A DNA stretch of 64,000 nucleotides from Heterostelium album PN500 (GCF_000004825.1 NW_008805077.1:487678-551677); one strand, 5' to 3'. Counted from the stretch's first letter, positions 10,605-22,005 are shown. The notes: a model not told the origin generated them from the letters alone. Made by a program: numbers and translations.

Positions 10605-10646
10605 ATAAAATTATTAAAAAAAACAATACAAAACAAAAGATCTTTC

Positions 10647-10677
10647 AAACTTGAAATCTTTAATCTATTTCAAGTTT
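10647..10677. terminator. Hairpin downstream of elp3
   Basis: AAACTTGAAAT and its exact reverse complement are separated by 9 nt, about 45 bp after the elp3 stop and followed by a T run. It lies between two converging genes and may mark 3' ends. Confidence 0.4.
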
Positions 10678-10699
10678 TTTTTTATTTTATTAATTTTAT

Positions 10700-12280
10700 T
10701 TATTTTGAATTTACTAAATAATATACATTATTATGTAATAACATAAATGTAATTGGTAATAATAATGCACTAAAATTACAAAACATGAATAATCTAACGT
10801 TATTTTTCAGCGATAACATTGGATGATTGAGTACTGAGAGATGGAATTTCACTTGGAATAGATATCGAATGACCAAGAAACTCATAAATGAAGTAAAACT
10901 ACAAAAGAATGCATAAATTAGCAACCAAATGTAATCATTTTCAGAAATTAATAAATATGGATAAAATTTGGCAGTTGGACTCCATCTAACACATAATGAT
11001 ACTAAAATATAATATAATGGTACTCCACAATAACTAATAAAATGATGATTAGTTATAATTTAATAAAAATATATTAAAATTTATAGTTACCATAAAACAG
11101 TAAAGAAAAATCTATCTACTACTCTTGTTTTATGTTCATCTCTTTCAATGCTAACAGGTAAAAGTAATCCCAATACAGAAAAACTAAAATCAATTCCTTT
11201 TTGATCCAATTTGTCTTTAACATCGTTTCTCCAGTTCCAATAACGATCAGTTAAAAAGAATGGGTATCTAACTGTGGCAATCAATTTGATTGCAAGTAGA
11301 ATGTAGAAATTGACTGGAACCACTTTGATTAACATGAATAGGAAGACCATCTCTGACATGGTCTCCACCCAATAACTTATGACATTGTGTGTTCCTTTTG
11401 ATGTTCCACTTCTTGTGACTTGAATGACACAATGATTCAAAAAGAAAATAATAATATAATAAACTACACCTGTAAGGATCTGGTAGCTTTTGTATGAAAA
11501 GGCAATTACATAGCCAATGGAGACGGCAATGACAAGGGTACAGAGGACAAGGAAAACGAAATACCTTCTAAAAGCAGCATTAAATTCCGGTGTGAATCTT
11601 CTAGCGGAACGTAGATAGATCATGAGCGAGAGGAATGTCAAATTTAAAAGTGGCAGTAGGAAAATATAGATTGGCAGTGGGAAATATGCTGAAAATTGGT
11701 TGACCAATGAGAACACCAGAGAGCAAACAAAAGTCTGAACGAATATAGGAGAATAACACTTATAGTCTTTTATAAATGTATGTGCCCAACCAATATGGAA
11801 TATTGAAATCGAGATTGTTACCGCAGGGATATATACAATATTATATAACCAATTGTTTAGAAAACCTGTGTTGGACAACGGACCAACCGGAATCAACGTG
11901 ATAAGAAATGTAGTGATCAATGGAATGAAAATCGCTTGTAGGATGGAAGTGAGAGAGTTGGTAAAATTATGAAAAACAATCTTGACTGGCTTGTCTGGTG
12001 GCAAAAAGAAAACCTTTGGATTGGTATCGTAGTGCACATGCTTTTCCGAAGAACTGTATGGCTGGGAATTTAGGTCCATCGCACCCAACTGAATATCACC
12101 CATAGGAACTTCTTGGAAATAGGGCTGTGTTATTATTGGTGGTTGGCCAAACTCTGGAGTGATTGGAATATCTGCTGCGCCATACTGTGGTGTGTTCAAA
12201 GGAAGAGCATATCTATTGCTTGATTGCTGAGAATTCGATAATCGATCCGATGAACTTTGTTTGATTGGATTGTTTGACAT
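10700..12280 (-). CDS. Orphan multipass membrane protein
   Basis: Two exons (12280-11091 and 11033-10700) give 507 residues. The first ~120 residues are hydrophilic, rich in Ser, Gln and Pro, with TPQYG, TPEFGQPP and HVHYDTNPKVFFLPPDKP, so this end is probably cytosolic. From about 125 onward there are roughly nine or ten hydrophobic segments, including LTSILQAIFIPLITTFLITLI, SLVFSLVNQF, LVLCTLVIAVSIGYVIAF and YYIIIFFL, and two more after the intron. A conserved-looking loop reads YPFFLTDRYWNWRNDVKDKLDQKG. I do not recognise the family. Transport or membrane organisation would be a guess. Good codon use, a plausible A-rich start and a clean intron support a real gene. Confidence 0.8.
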
Positions 12281-14207
12281 TATTTTTTTTATTATTATAT
12301 TTTATTATTTTTGTAATTATCTACTATTTATTGAATCCAAACCTTCTTATTTATTGGATGGCGATATATCTATCTATAGTTCTATAGAATTTATTATGAT
12401 TGTTAATGGCAATAAATAAATAATTTTGAAATAAATAAAATTAAATAAAATAAATAATAATTTGGACAAAATATTTTTTTTTTATATTTATTTAGTATAT
12501 GGTAAGACAAGAAATACTTTTGAACAAACATGCATGATGATGAATGATTAAAGCAAAAACAAAAAACAAAAAACAAATAGATTAAGAGACAGAATATAAT
12601 AATAGAAAAAATAAGAAATCAAAAACAACTGAAAATGGTTATATATTAATGTTGTGCATGATGTGGGATGATAGTAGTAGAATAATAAAATAGACTAATA
12701 ATAAATAATAGAATTAATAAAATGCTAACGACCCTAACTAACTATTATATATTGTTATTTAAAACACCAGATGATTGTGATCAAATAAATATAACAAGTG
12801 AAAATACACACCACAAAAAAAAAATGACACCTTTCGATATTGATTGGAATGTCACTAATCATATCACTTACTTACTCACTAACCTAAAAAATTAAAAAAT
12901 CGGTATACTATGCAAAAATGTCTTTATCTAATTGGAAGATCTATTGAATGTAATTACACGAAACTCTAAATAACAATAACATCATAATTTATATCTATCT
13001 AATATTTGACTGATTGACTGATTAATTAAATAATATATCTAACACTAAATTCAAAAGAATTTATAAAATAATACAAGTTTAAAAAACAAAACAAAAAAAA
13101 AGAAAAAAAAAAAGAATAGATAGATAAAATAATATTTGATCAATTGTAAAATAAAGTAAGAAGAGGAGAGAACAAATCAGTGGTAAATGACAGAAAGAAA
13201 TAATGTAGTGAGAATGGGGATTACTAATTATTATTTTTATAAAATCCAACCTATTTGTAAGATTTAATGAATGAACAGTGTTCAGTATGCAAACAGTCCT
13301 CTCAGTTCATCAACCATATGCTAAAATCAAAAACAAAACAAAACAAAAAGGATTGGTTGTGGTGTGCGAGGTTGTTGTCTCTACTGGAACTAATTAATAT
13401 AATCACTATTAAACAATTGTTGTTGGCTTATTGTTTTTATTATTATCTGGCTTCTCTCTATCTCTCTTTCTCTCTCTCTACTCACACTGGTCATTATAAT
13501 CAATACGATGGTGGAGCTTCATCAACCCAGAAGCTTATTATTTTTGTTATTGATTGTTGTTGTGGGGAAGTTGCTGGTGCTGCTGCAACAACATGTGTTT
13601 TGAATCTGATATTGTCCTTAAGTTGTCGAAACATTTTAATGAATTGTGAAGTATGACATTTATTTTGTATCTGTTCAAAATCATAAGAAAAAAAGAAAAT
13701 AACACACCACACAAGATTGAATGATGATCAAAATTAAAAAAAATTAAAAATAAAAAAAACATAAACATGCAGACAATCATACAAACAATTCTATCTATCG
13801 ATTTTTTCCAAAACAAACCAATTTTTGAGATATATATTTTATAATTCTCGAGACGTCGATTTGTGTGTGTGTGATTTTATAAATTATATTAAATCATTAA
13901 ACTTTTATACTAATTTATTTATATTAATATTAATAATTTTTAGATTTAAAAATACAAATTTGTATTGTTTTCATAATACTAAAATATATAAACCAACACT
14001 GATGAATCTTCAATTCATACTCTTAAATCGATTTGTAGCTACATTATATATGTATACTCACTCTCCTACCTATCTATTCATTACATATAATTAGGATAGA
14101 TTGTCTCAATAGTATATATTTCAATGAAGTTGAATTTTAAACCTACTTTATCTTAATTTAATAAATAAATAAATAATAAAAAAAAAAACCAAAAGTGTAT
14201 TGGTAAC
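12281..14207. other. Long intergenic region, no convincing gene
   Basis: About 1.9 kb of AT-rich DNA upstream of the membrane-protein gene. It contains A-run clusters (13080-13130), a pyrimidine tract near 13450-13490 and a more complex stretch at 13560-13660. ORFs here (up to 129 codons at 13267-13656) are composed of low-complexity residues with no recognisable domain, so I did not call them. It may hold long 5' UTRs or promoters. Confidence 0.5.
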
Positions 14208-15767
14208 TTATTTAATGGTTATATTTAAATGTGTAGCAAGTTGATCTATTGGTTTTTGATGTGTAATCACTCCATTCTGTTTGTAATTGATTGAATTTGA
14301 TGATTTTGCAGATGTTAAATAAAGATAGTTTACCATCAGACCATAACTTTCATTGATACGTTGACTCGATGTATCACCGGACCAATTCAATCGATAAATA
14401 GATGCTCCATTCTTTAAGTGAAAATTACAAACTGGGTCCATTGCCTTGTTATTCTTTTTCTTTTCTACAAATAGATAACGTAGACACAACGATGTCAATT
14501 TATCTTTATTCTCTTCAATATTCTCTAAATCATTTATATTTAATAATCCCTGTACAAAAAAAAATATGAATAAAAAGCATTAATAATAAATCAAAAAAAA
14601 ATAGACTTTTCAATTAATTACCTTAATTGATTCATCCTGATTCGATCTTCTCTTTAGATAGTTTCTGAAATTGGGTATTGGTGAAAGTGTACAAAAATTC
14701 TTTATCTGTGGATTTATCTGAAGATACTCTGTGGCTCTACTAATTAGAATATGTCCAAGGTCTACATTCTTTAGACCTTTGTGAAGTGATGATATCGAAT
14801 AGAACATTGCAGAGTCGACCTTTGTCAAATCGACTTGCTTCTCATTGATGATCTTCATGTTGTCGGCTATGCCTTCGGTCAGCGCAATATAGAGTGACAT
14901 CAGTGGAAGTGTAGGTAGTGTTCGGTGGAACAGCACCAAACAGAGTCGTCCACTTCTGATCCTATCGAATAGCTGATTGTGGCTGGTGTATGGATGTACA
15001 GCTTCGTTCTCGAGCATCTGCTTCAGAATATCGGGATGTGTGAACATCGGATCGATAGATTGTACTACCAGCTGATCGTTGGTCAACACCGACTTTAGCG
15101 TGGTGATCAACGACGATTCGAAACCAACGAGATTCTCACTGAGCGATTGAAACTGTTGTGAATGATCCAAATCAGTACGCACCTGGAATATCGAGTTTAA
15201 CAACTCAATGTCATCGGTCAACAGACCTGATGTACATCTCTCAAACTCTTTTGTTAATTGAACAGACTTTGAAATACTATCTACTCTCTCAATGAATGGT
15301 TTTACAAACACTTCAATTTCATTTAATCTATCTTTCTAATAAACAATAGAAATTAATTTAGTTTTATTGAAGTTCAATAACAACAAAACTATAGATATAT
15401 TACTTACATAATTTAAAGAATCTATTTTTATATTTTTATATTTTCTAGAATAATTAATAAAGAATGATTTTATTGTTTCACTATCAATACTATTATTACT
15501 ACTACTATGATAATACATTGTTTGATTGATTTGATTACTAATATTACTAATATTATTAGTATGATTGCTACATTTATTTAAATAATCATAATATTTAGAG
15601 TTGAACGTTGATGAAGTTCTATTGTTTAATATTATTTTGGTATTGATTGATGTACCAAACGAGTATGATGAATGATCCTTACTAATATAGTTAGGAATGT
15701 TTATATTATTGTTATTTGTTGTTTTGGGGAACAAAAGATTCCTATTATGAACAAGTTTTCTTCTCAT
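14208..15767 (-). CDS. mlycd: Malonyl-CoA decarboxylase
   Basis: Three exons (15767-15408, 15335-14622, 14549-14208) give 471 residues; human MLYCD has 493. Recognisable blocks are EAVHPYTSHNQLFDRI near the middle, LVLFHRTLPTLPLMSLYIALTEGIADN, AMFYSISSLHKGLKNVDLG (the catalytic-domain SIS..GL.GV..G block), LSPIPNFRNYL, and the C-terminal DPVCNFHLKNGASIYRLNWSGDTS..R..ESYGLMVNYLY. The enzyme converts malonyl-CoA to acetyl-CoA and CO2, controlling malonyl-CoA and so fatty-acid oxidation. It may act in mitochondria, peroxisome or cytosol. The first ~110 residues are Asn/Ser-rich with basic residues and could contain a mitochondrial presequence (MRRKLVHNRNLLF). The C-terminus (NITIK) is not a classical PTS1. 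Confidence 0.93.
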
Positions 15768-15936
15768 TCTCTTATCTTAATTAATTAGAGAACAAACTTG
15801 TGTTCTTTTGTGTTGTTGTTGTTGTGTGTTTAATTATTTATGTGTGTTAGTGTGTCGTTTGACAAGTCAGTTATGAATGGTATCTGAAACAAAAAACTAT
15901 TTGAAAAAAAATTTGCAAAACACCTTTTGATTGGGA

Positions 15937-15992
15937 AATCCCACTCTTCATTTATCTGTTCCTTTAATAATAGTTAAATAAAGAGTGGGATT
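15937..15992. repeat. Intergenic inverted repeat (12-bp perfect stem)
   Basis: AATCCCACTCTT at 15937-15948 matches its reverse complement at 15981-15992. After one mismatch five more pairs can form, leaving a loop of about 20 nt. It lies between the start of mlycd and the end of the helicase gene. Confidence 0.6.
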
Positions 15993-16091
15993 AAACAAAT
16001 AAAAAAAGATTTATATTATGTAATTTTAAAAAGAATAAATTTTATTTTAATTTATTGAAAAAAAAACATAGTTTTGTTTGTTGGGAGTAAT

Positions 16092-18347
16092 TTAATATTG
16101 ACCACCGTTGTTGAAATAGTTGTGATGCATTGAGTAATCATCATGATTACCACCGCCACCACCACCACCTCCTCTACGTTCATTACGATTGTATCTGTCG
16201 TTGTTGTTATTGTTATTGTTGTAGTTGTTATTGTAACCCTTGTTGTTGAATGGTGAGTCATTGTTGTTGTATCTTGACTTTTGTGGTGGAGTGTTCTTTG
16301 GCTTGCTGTATGAGTAAGAGACGGTACGCTCGAACCAATCTGGGACTTCTTGGTTGGACTTTCTCATCAATTGGAGCAAGTCAGTGGAGAGTGACTTGTT
16401 TCTCTCGTTGTAGAAAGAGATGGCGAAACCTTTCTTACCGGCACGACCAGTACGACCGATACGATGAACGTAGACATGAATGTCTGTTGGCAAGTCAAAG
16501 TTGATAACGTAGAGGACGTTGGGGATGTGGAGACCTCTAGAGGCAACATCAGTGGCAACCAAGTATGGGGTTTGGTTGGTACGGAAACTGTTGAGTGCAC
16601 TCTCTCTTTCGTATTGAGACAAGTCACCGTGGATACAGGTGGAGGCGAATCCCTTGGTGTTGAGGTAGTGAGTCAAGGAGTCACAGAGACGCTTGGTCTC
16701 AACAAAGATCAAGGTGAGACCGTCAGACTTGAGGGTTGATAAGAAATCCAACAAGTAACTGTTCTTCTCGTCGTCTTGAACGTATTCAATACGTTGAGTG
16801 ATGTTTTGGGTGGTACCGATAACACCGACCTTCAAGAAGATGTAGTTGTTCAAGAAATCAGAGGCGAGATTTTGAATTGGCTTGGGAAAGGTGGCAGAGA
16901 ACATCAGTGTTTGACGGTCACGGTTGCCTGGCATGTCGTTGTCGACGACGATTTGACGGATTTGTGGCTCGAAACCCATATCCAACATACGATCGGCCTC
17001 ATCGAGAACGAGGTACTTGACGTGAGCCAAAGAGACTCTACCTCTGGAGAGGAGATCGACAAGACGACCGGTGGTGGCAACCAAGATATCACAACCACGA
17101 TCGAGTTCAGCGATTTGGTGTGAGATTTCAGCACCACCATAGACTACGACAGAGGTAACTGGTGAACCATATGAGAACTTGGAGGCTTCATCATAGATTT
17201 GGAGTGCAAGCTCTCTGGTTGGTGCCAAGACGAGAGCACGTGGGTGAACTGGACGTGGGACACCTGGACGATAGGCAGCCAATGGCTCGGGTGCACCATC
17301 GAGCAAGATACCAGAGATGATTGGGAACAAGAAAGCAGCGGTCTTACCGGAACCGGTTTGAGCACAAGCCATCAAATCACGACCCTTCATGATGATTGGG
17401 AGGGCAGACTTTTGTACTGGAGTTGGCTTGGTGTACTTGGCGTACTTGATGTTCTTAAAGAGAACGTCTCCGAGATCAATGTCCATGAAGGAGTTCAATG
17501 GAGCACAGATGTGTTCAGAGGTTTCGATGGAGATGTCATCGTCATCGTAGGCATCGAAATCGAGACCGTGGTTGGCCTTTGACTTGAAGATTTCTTCGGC
17601 GGTCTTCTCGTCCAACTCGGTAAAGTCTTCTCTCTTCATTTCAGTGTGGATTCTTGGATCACGGTAGGAATTCCACTTGTCAAAGTATCTTTCAATTTGT
17701 GGACGACCACCCTTTCCACCGTAGGAGGAACCTCCACGGTTGAAGGCAGATGAACGACCATAGGATGGTGAACTATATCCACCTCCACGGTTGTTGTCTC
17801 CCCAACGATCGTTTCTGTAACCTCCGGATGGTGGACCAGACTTGTAAAAGTCACCGCCACTACCACCACGGTTGTCACGACGGTCGTAGGAATCGTAAGA
17901 GTCACGGAAGTCACGTGAATCACGTGGAGCATCTCTTGGTGCGTCACGGGGGGCATCTCTTGGTGCATCACGTGGGGCGTCTCTTGGAGCGTCACGTGGG
18001 GCATCACGATTGTCATTGTTATCACGACGATCGAATGAATCACGGTTGTCACGACGATCGTGGGAGTCACGGTTGTCGTAGTTATCACGACTGTCTCTTC
18101 TCTCGTTGGAACCACGACGATCGTAGTCTCCACGTGGTGCTTGGTTTTGGAAATCACGGGTACGACGCGATGGTGGAACGTATGGAGCTGGTGTCGACGA
18201 AGAGGTCGATGTAGTAGTGGTATTACTACTGTTGTTGCTATTGTTTAATGGTGGTTGATTTTTTGAACTACCCTCATTAGAGATGGTTAGCCCTGAAAAA
18301 TTGTTCAGGGGACTACCATCATTTTCTTTTGACTTTTCAATTGGCAT
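16092..18347 (-). CDS. ddx3: DEAD-box RNA helicase, DDX3/Ded1 type
   Basis: A single coding exon of 751 codons. The N-terminus has the PYVPPSRR motif typical of Ded1/DDX3, then an Arg/Asp- and RGG-like region (about 65-215). The helicase core follows: Q motif (TKPTPVQ), motif I AQTGSGKT at about 330, PTRELA, TTGRL, DEAD at about 449, SAT at about 482, and motif VI HRIGRTGRAG at about 629. The C-terminal tail is Asn- and Gly-rich. This family unwinds 5' UTR structure and is needed for translation initiation. Codon use is strongly biased and GC-rich compared with neighbours, as in highly expressed genes. A perfect splice donor (GAG|GTAAGT, minus strand) at 19146 and an acceptor just before the ATG suggest a 5' UTR intron of about 795 nt. 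Confidence 0.97.
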   Translation of the reverse strand: MPIEKSKENDGSPLNNFSGLTISNEGSSKNQPPLNNSNNSSNTTTTSTSSSTPAPYVPPSRRTRDFQNQAPRGDYDRRGSNERRDSRDNYDNRDSHDRRDNRDSFDRRDNNDNRDAPRDAPRDAPRDAPRDAPRDAPRDAPRDSRDFRDSYDSYDRRDNRGGSGGDFYKSGPPSGGYRNDRWGDNNRGGGYSSPSYGRSSAFNRGGSSYGGKGGRPQIERYFDKWNSYRDPRIHTEMKREDFTELDEKTAEEIFKSKANHGLDFDAYDDDDISIETSEHICAPLNSFMDIDLGDVLFKNIKYAKYTKPTPVQKSALPIIMKGRDLMACAQTGSGKTAAFLFPIISGILLDGAPEPLAAYRPGVPRPVHPRALVLAPTRELALQIYDEASKFSYGSPVTSVVVYGGAEISHQIAELDRGCDILVATTGRLVDLLSRGRVSLAHVKYLVLDEADRMLDMGFEPQIRQIVVDNDMPGNRDRQTLMFSATFPKPIQNLASDFLNNYIFLKVGVIGTTQNITQRIEYVQDDEKNSYLLDFLSTLKSDGLTLIFVETKRLCDSLTHYLNTKGFASTCIHGDLSQYERESALNSFRTNQTPYLVATDVASRGLHIPNVLYVINFDLPTDIHVYVHRIGRTGRAGKKGFAISFYNERNKSLSTDLLQLMRKSNQEVPDWFERTVSYSYSKPKNTPPQKSRYNNNDSPFNNKGYNNNYNNNNNNNDRYNRNERRGGGGGGGGNHDDYSMHHNYFNNGGQY
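17922..18005 (-). repeat. Seven tandem 12-bp units encoding RDAP
   Basis: Inside the helicase N-terminus (about residues 114-142) the tetrapeptide Arg-Asp-Ala-Pro repeats seven times. Units differ by synonymous changes. It is a minisatellite likely to vary in copy number. Confidence 0.9.
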
Positions 18348-19614
18348 ATAGCTAATAATTCTAAACGAATATCTATGTTTTGTATAGTATTATAGGTAAT
18401 GTATTTATATAAATAATTAAAACAAAAAATTGTTAATTATAAGATTAATTTAATTCACATGTGAGAATATATAGTTGTTGGTTTTTTTTGTTTTTCAAAA
18501 AAAGTGAGAAATAGAATTTTATTTAATTAAATTTATTATTTATTTATTTTTCAAAAAATTGAAATTGTTGTTGAGCGCAAGCAAAAAAAACAATTCAAAA
18601 AAATAAAAACGTCGACCAAAATACAATGTTCGAACGACGACGTTAATTAATTTAATTGAAAAGAGAACACAACCACAACATCTCCGAATCTCAACAACTT
18701 CACTTCAATCCAAAAGAATAATCGCCATCTAATATTTTTATCTATTTGCGTTTGATTAAAAAAAAAAAAAAAAAAAAAAAGCTATATCACATAAATCAAT
18801 ACTAATAAATGTTTAAATAAATACTTTTTTTGATTGTTATTAAAAATAATTGTATATTGCAGATATAAATAAAAAAAAAGAGAAGAAAAAGAAAAAAAAA
18901 AAAGATATAAAATGAAATAAAAATGAATAAAGATTAAGATGTTTAAATCTTATTAAATAATATCAATAATTTTTATTTAAAATTACAATTAAAAATATTA
19001 AATAAATAGACAATGTAATTTGTGTAGATCCACTACTTTTTTTTACAAACTAGTGATATTGTTGAGATAGAGCAGAAACAAAAAAAAAAACCAAAACTAT
19101 ATAAAACAACTGCTAGAAATAAATAGATAGGGAGAACTTAACTTACCTCACCGAAATGTGGGATTGAAACTAGTTAATGAAAACAACGTTCATCGAGTTT
19201 TTGTTGAGAGCGGGATGTTTTTTGAGTTAAGTGAAAAAAAAAAAAAAAAACAAAAATAAATGTTCAAAAATACCAAAAAAATAAAACCGACAAGTTACGT
19301 TACATTTTTGTTGAACATACTAAATCAACAATATCAAGTTGTTGAGAGAGAGTAAGAGAGAGACAGAGAGAAATTATGTTTTTTTTTATTCTAATCTTTA
19401 ATATTACCACAAAAAATATAATGATATAACACCTCTACCACAAACACATTATTTATTTTGTTTTATTTTAATATATATTTTGACCCCCATTTAGTGTGTA
19501 AGTTTTGTGTTTGTTGGTTTAACCATATCAAATAATCTTTTTTTAAAAAAAAAACAAAATAGAATAGATTTATTTATTAAATAAAAACAAATAACGAACG
19601 AAAGGATTTTGAGC

Positions 19615-19645
<31 letters not shown>

Positions 19646-19656
19646 AAAAAATGAAG
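18348..19656. other. ddx3 upstream region with probable 5' UTR intron
   Basis: AT-rich DNA with long A runs (18757-18780, 19616-19640). On the minus strand AG|GTAAGTTAAG at 19146 and TTATTAG at 18352 can bound a 795-nt intron just before the start codon. No protein gene is seen. Confidence 0.4.
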
Positions 19657-20160
19657 TTAAATATGATTAAAACAAATTATTGAAATAAATTTACTTTTAA
19701 ATATTTTTAAAGAGATAATGTTCAGTGAGAAGGTATCGGTGGTGGTTTTTGTTCCTTCACTGTAGGTTGTGGTTGTTACGACATTCGAGTCTCCACCAAA
19801 TGTGATTGTTGAAGTGATGGTTGTTGTCAATGTTGAAGAGTCACTCGATACGGTGGTTGTATTGATCACAACATATGAATCAGAATTCACTCTGGTTGTA
19901 ACTGTGTTTGTTACCGAACCAATTGTTGTTGTTGTTGTTATGGATCCAGTAGAGTTATCAGGATCACAGGTGAGGATGGAATCATAATTACATTCACCAC
20001 ATTCTTCATTGATAGACATAGAACGATTTCGTTGGTTACAATCACCATGGAAGTATAAACTGAACCAGTGACCATTTTCTATTGAAATTATAAAGTAAGC
20101 TCTGAATATAGGAATACCATCATTACAAACATCATTGAGTGTGCTTTAATTAAAAGATTT
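19657..20160 (-). pseudogene. Third, decayed unit of the Cys-rich/Thr-rich tandem family
   Basis: Minus-strand reading gives LNDVCNDGIPIFRAYFI..IENG..., GDCNQRN...ECGECNYDSILTCDPDN, then a long Thr/Ser/Val-rich tract ending in a hydrophobic tail. This matches the second halves of the units at 20330-21447. The preceding Cys exon survives only as a scrap reading QDCGSN near 20160-20185, so the unit has no start and is probably dead. Confidence 0.6.
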
Positions 20161-20329
20161 ATTAGAGCCACAGTCTTGTACTTAAAAAGTAATAAAATAA
20201 GATGACAACAATTTGCAGTTTTAAATATTTTTTATTACTTTTTAATTGTTTTTAACATTTTCAAATCGTTTTTAAAAATATTTAATTTAGTAAGTGAATA
20301 ACATTAAAGTCATTAGTTAAGATTAATAT

Positions 20330-21447
20330 TTAAAAAGAAGAGAAAAGTAAAAAGAATGCAGAAATCGTGATCAAACCAAAGAGATTTGATTTCAAAGATG
20401 AAGAGTTATTGGTTTCCTCTGTTCCAATCGATGTGGAAGATCCTGATGATGTTGTTGAATTGAAAATACTGTTTCCAGTGGCGGTGATTGATCCAGTTGT
20501 GATTGGTCCAGTGTTACCATTATGGCAGGTGACAGTGGTACCACTTTCACAGGAACCACAACTTTGAGTGATTGGAATACTACCAATTTGTTGGTTACAA
20601 TCATTCATGGAACGATAAACTGAACCAGAGACGATACCATTATTAATTGAATTAATGTAGTAAGCAGAGCCAATAGGGGTACCTCTGCAAATATCATTGA
20701 ATGTGCTAAATGTAAAATAAATAAATATAAGTAAATAATTCTTTAAAAAAAAGAGTTCAAAGTATTGATACTTAAGAACATACTCCTAATGGGATGGAAA
20801 CACATATTATTGATCCTGAGATACCACATCCTTGGAGAGAACCTTGAGCACATACACCACACAATTGAATATAGCTGTCTCCACCTCCAGTTGTTGTTGA
20901 TGGATTGAATGTAGTGCTTCCAGTTGTCAGGTAGGGACCAGTTGTAGTTCTGTTCAAGGTGGATATTCCTGATGTTGTTGAGTTGAAAGTGCCAGTAGTT
21001 GATCCAGTAGTGTTACCAGAATGACAGGTTAAAGTTGTGCCACTTGAACAAGTACCACAACTTTCAGTGTTTGAAATACCTCCAATTTGTTGGTAACAAT
21101 TATTCATGGAAGAATAAATTGAACCAGAGACAATACCATTATTAATTGAACTAATGTATTAAGCTCTGGTAATTGGGATATCTGCGCAAACATCATTGAA
21201 TGTACTATATATATATAGAGAGTAATATTAGTAAATATCTCTATAAATGTTTTCTTATTATTGATACTTACTAACAAACATCCAATGGAATTGTAACACA
21301 CTTAATAATAGTTCCATTATTAGAGCCACAATCTTGGGCATAACCGTTGAGACATGGGGCACACAATTCAATGTAGTTACCTTCAACTGCAGCAGAAATA
21401 AATAAAATAAGAGAGACACAAATAAAAATTGATTGAATATTTTTCAT
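20330..21447 (-). pseudogene. Secreted Cys-rich, Ser/Thr-rich GPI-type protein, two repeats, broken
   Basis: It starts with a signal peptide (ATG 21447, MKNIQSIFICVSLILFISA) and a Cys module ELCAPC..GYAQDCGSNNG..IKCVTIPLDVC, then a splice (donor 21271, acceptor 21205). A second module follows, FNDVCADIPI...SCGTCSSGTTLTC, with a Thr/Ser linker. The pair is then repeated: QLCGVCAQG..QGCG..IICVSIPLGVC, then FNDICRGTPIGSAYYINS...SCGSCESGTTVTC. The C-terminus is a hydrophobic tail like a GPI-anchor signal. Two lesions are seen. TAA at 21159-21161 replaces the first Tyr codon of the AYYI motif. In the second unit the donor is lost by a 3-nt deletion near 20770, so TTA|GTAAGTATC became TTAAGTATC. 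Function is unknown; probably a cell-surface or extracellular protein. Confidence 0.6.
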
Positions 21448-21527
21448 TTTCGAAATGTTAATTCAATATTAAAACTAAAAGTTCAATTTAAATTTACTTA
21501 CTATCTAGATTACATATTTAAACCTAC

Positions 21528-21670
21528 TTTCCCTCATGAGGGAAATGATCATGTAACCTTCAGTTATTATAATTTTTTCTTTAAGAACAAATTTTGCAAC
21601 GTCTCTGTTTTTTTCTTGTAATGTTTCTTAAAAATAAAGGAGTGTAATTTCCTCAGTGAGGGAGAGGAAA
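21528..21670. promoter_or_regulatory. Two related GAGGG palindromes upstream of the Cys-rich gene
   Basis: TTTCCCTCATGAGGGAAA at 21528-21545 is a perfect 18-bp palindrome. At 21648-21670 TTTCCTC and GAGGAAA flank AGTGAGGGA. Both share CCTCA and TGAGG halves and lie 80-220 bp upstream of the ATG at 21447. They may be a paired factor site. Confidence 0.4.
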
Positions 21671-22005
21671 ATAAGAATGTACCTAATATTGATCAAAAGT
21701 AGTAAAAATAAAATCAGTAATGTGATAACTGCAGTTTATTAAAAAGTTATGATATTTTTTGACTAAATATTTATTTGTTCTTGTGTTTTTTGGATAGAAA
21801 AGTTAAAAACTAAAAAATAAAAATATATGTTAATACTTAAAATGTTTTATATATTTATTTATATATATAGAATAAACACTCCAATGAATATTCATAAATA
21901 TTTATTAATATCTCTATAATTGTTTGAAATAAAAAAACCTATTGTAATAATATATAAAATATATTTTGGTTTTAATTTTTTTTATTTAATTAAATAAATA
22001 TAATT

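Noticed and set aside
13267-13656. 129-codon ORF on plus strand
   Set aside because: Low-complexity residue runs, no domain, no homologous texture, and an overlapping ORF on the other strand; looks like chance in a promoter region.
16250-18248. Several ORFs of 60-154 codons antisense to ddx3
   Set aside because: They are shadows of the GC-richer, codon-biased helicase gene and contain only repetitive His/Asp/Val patterns.
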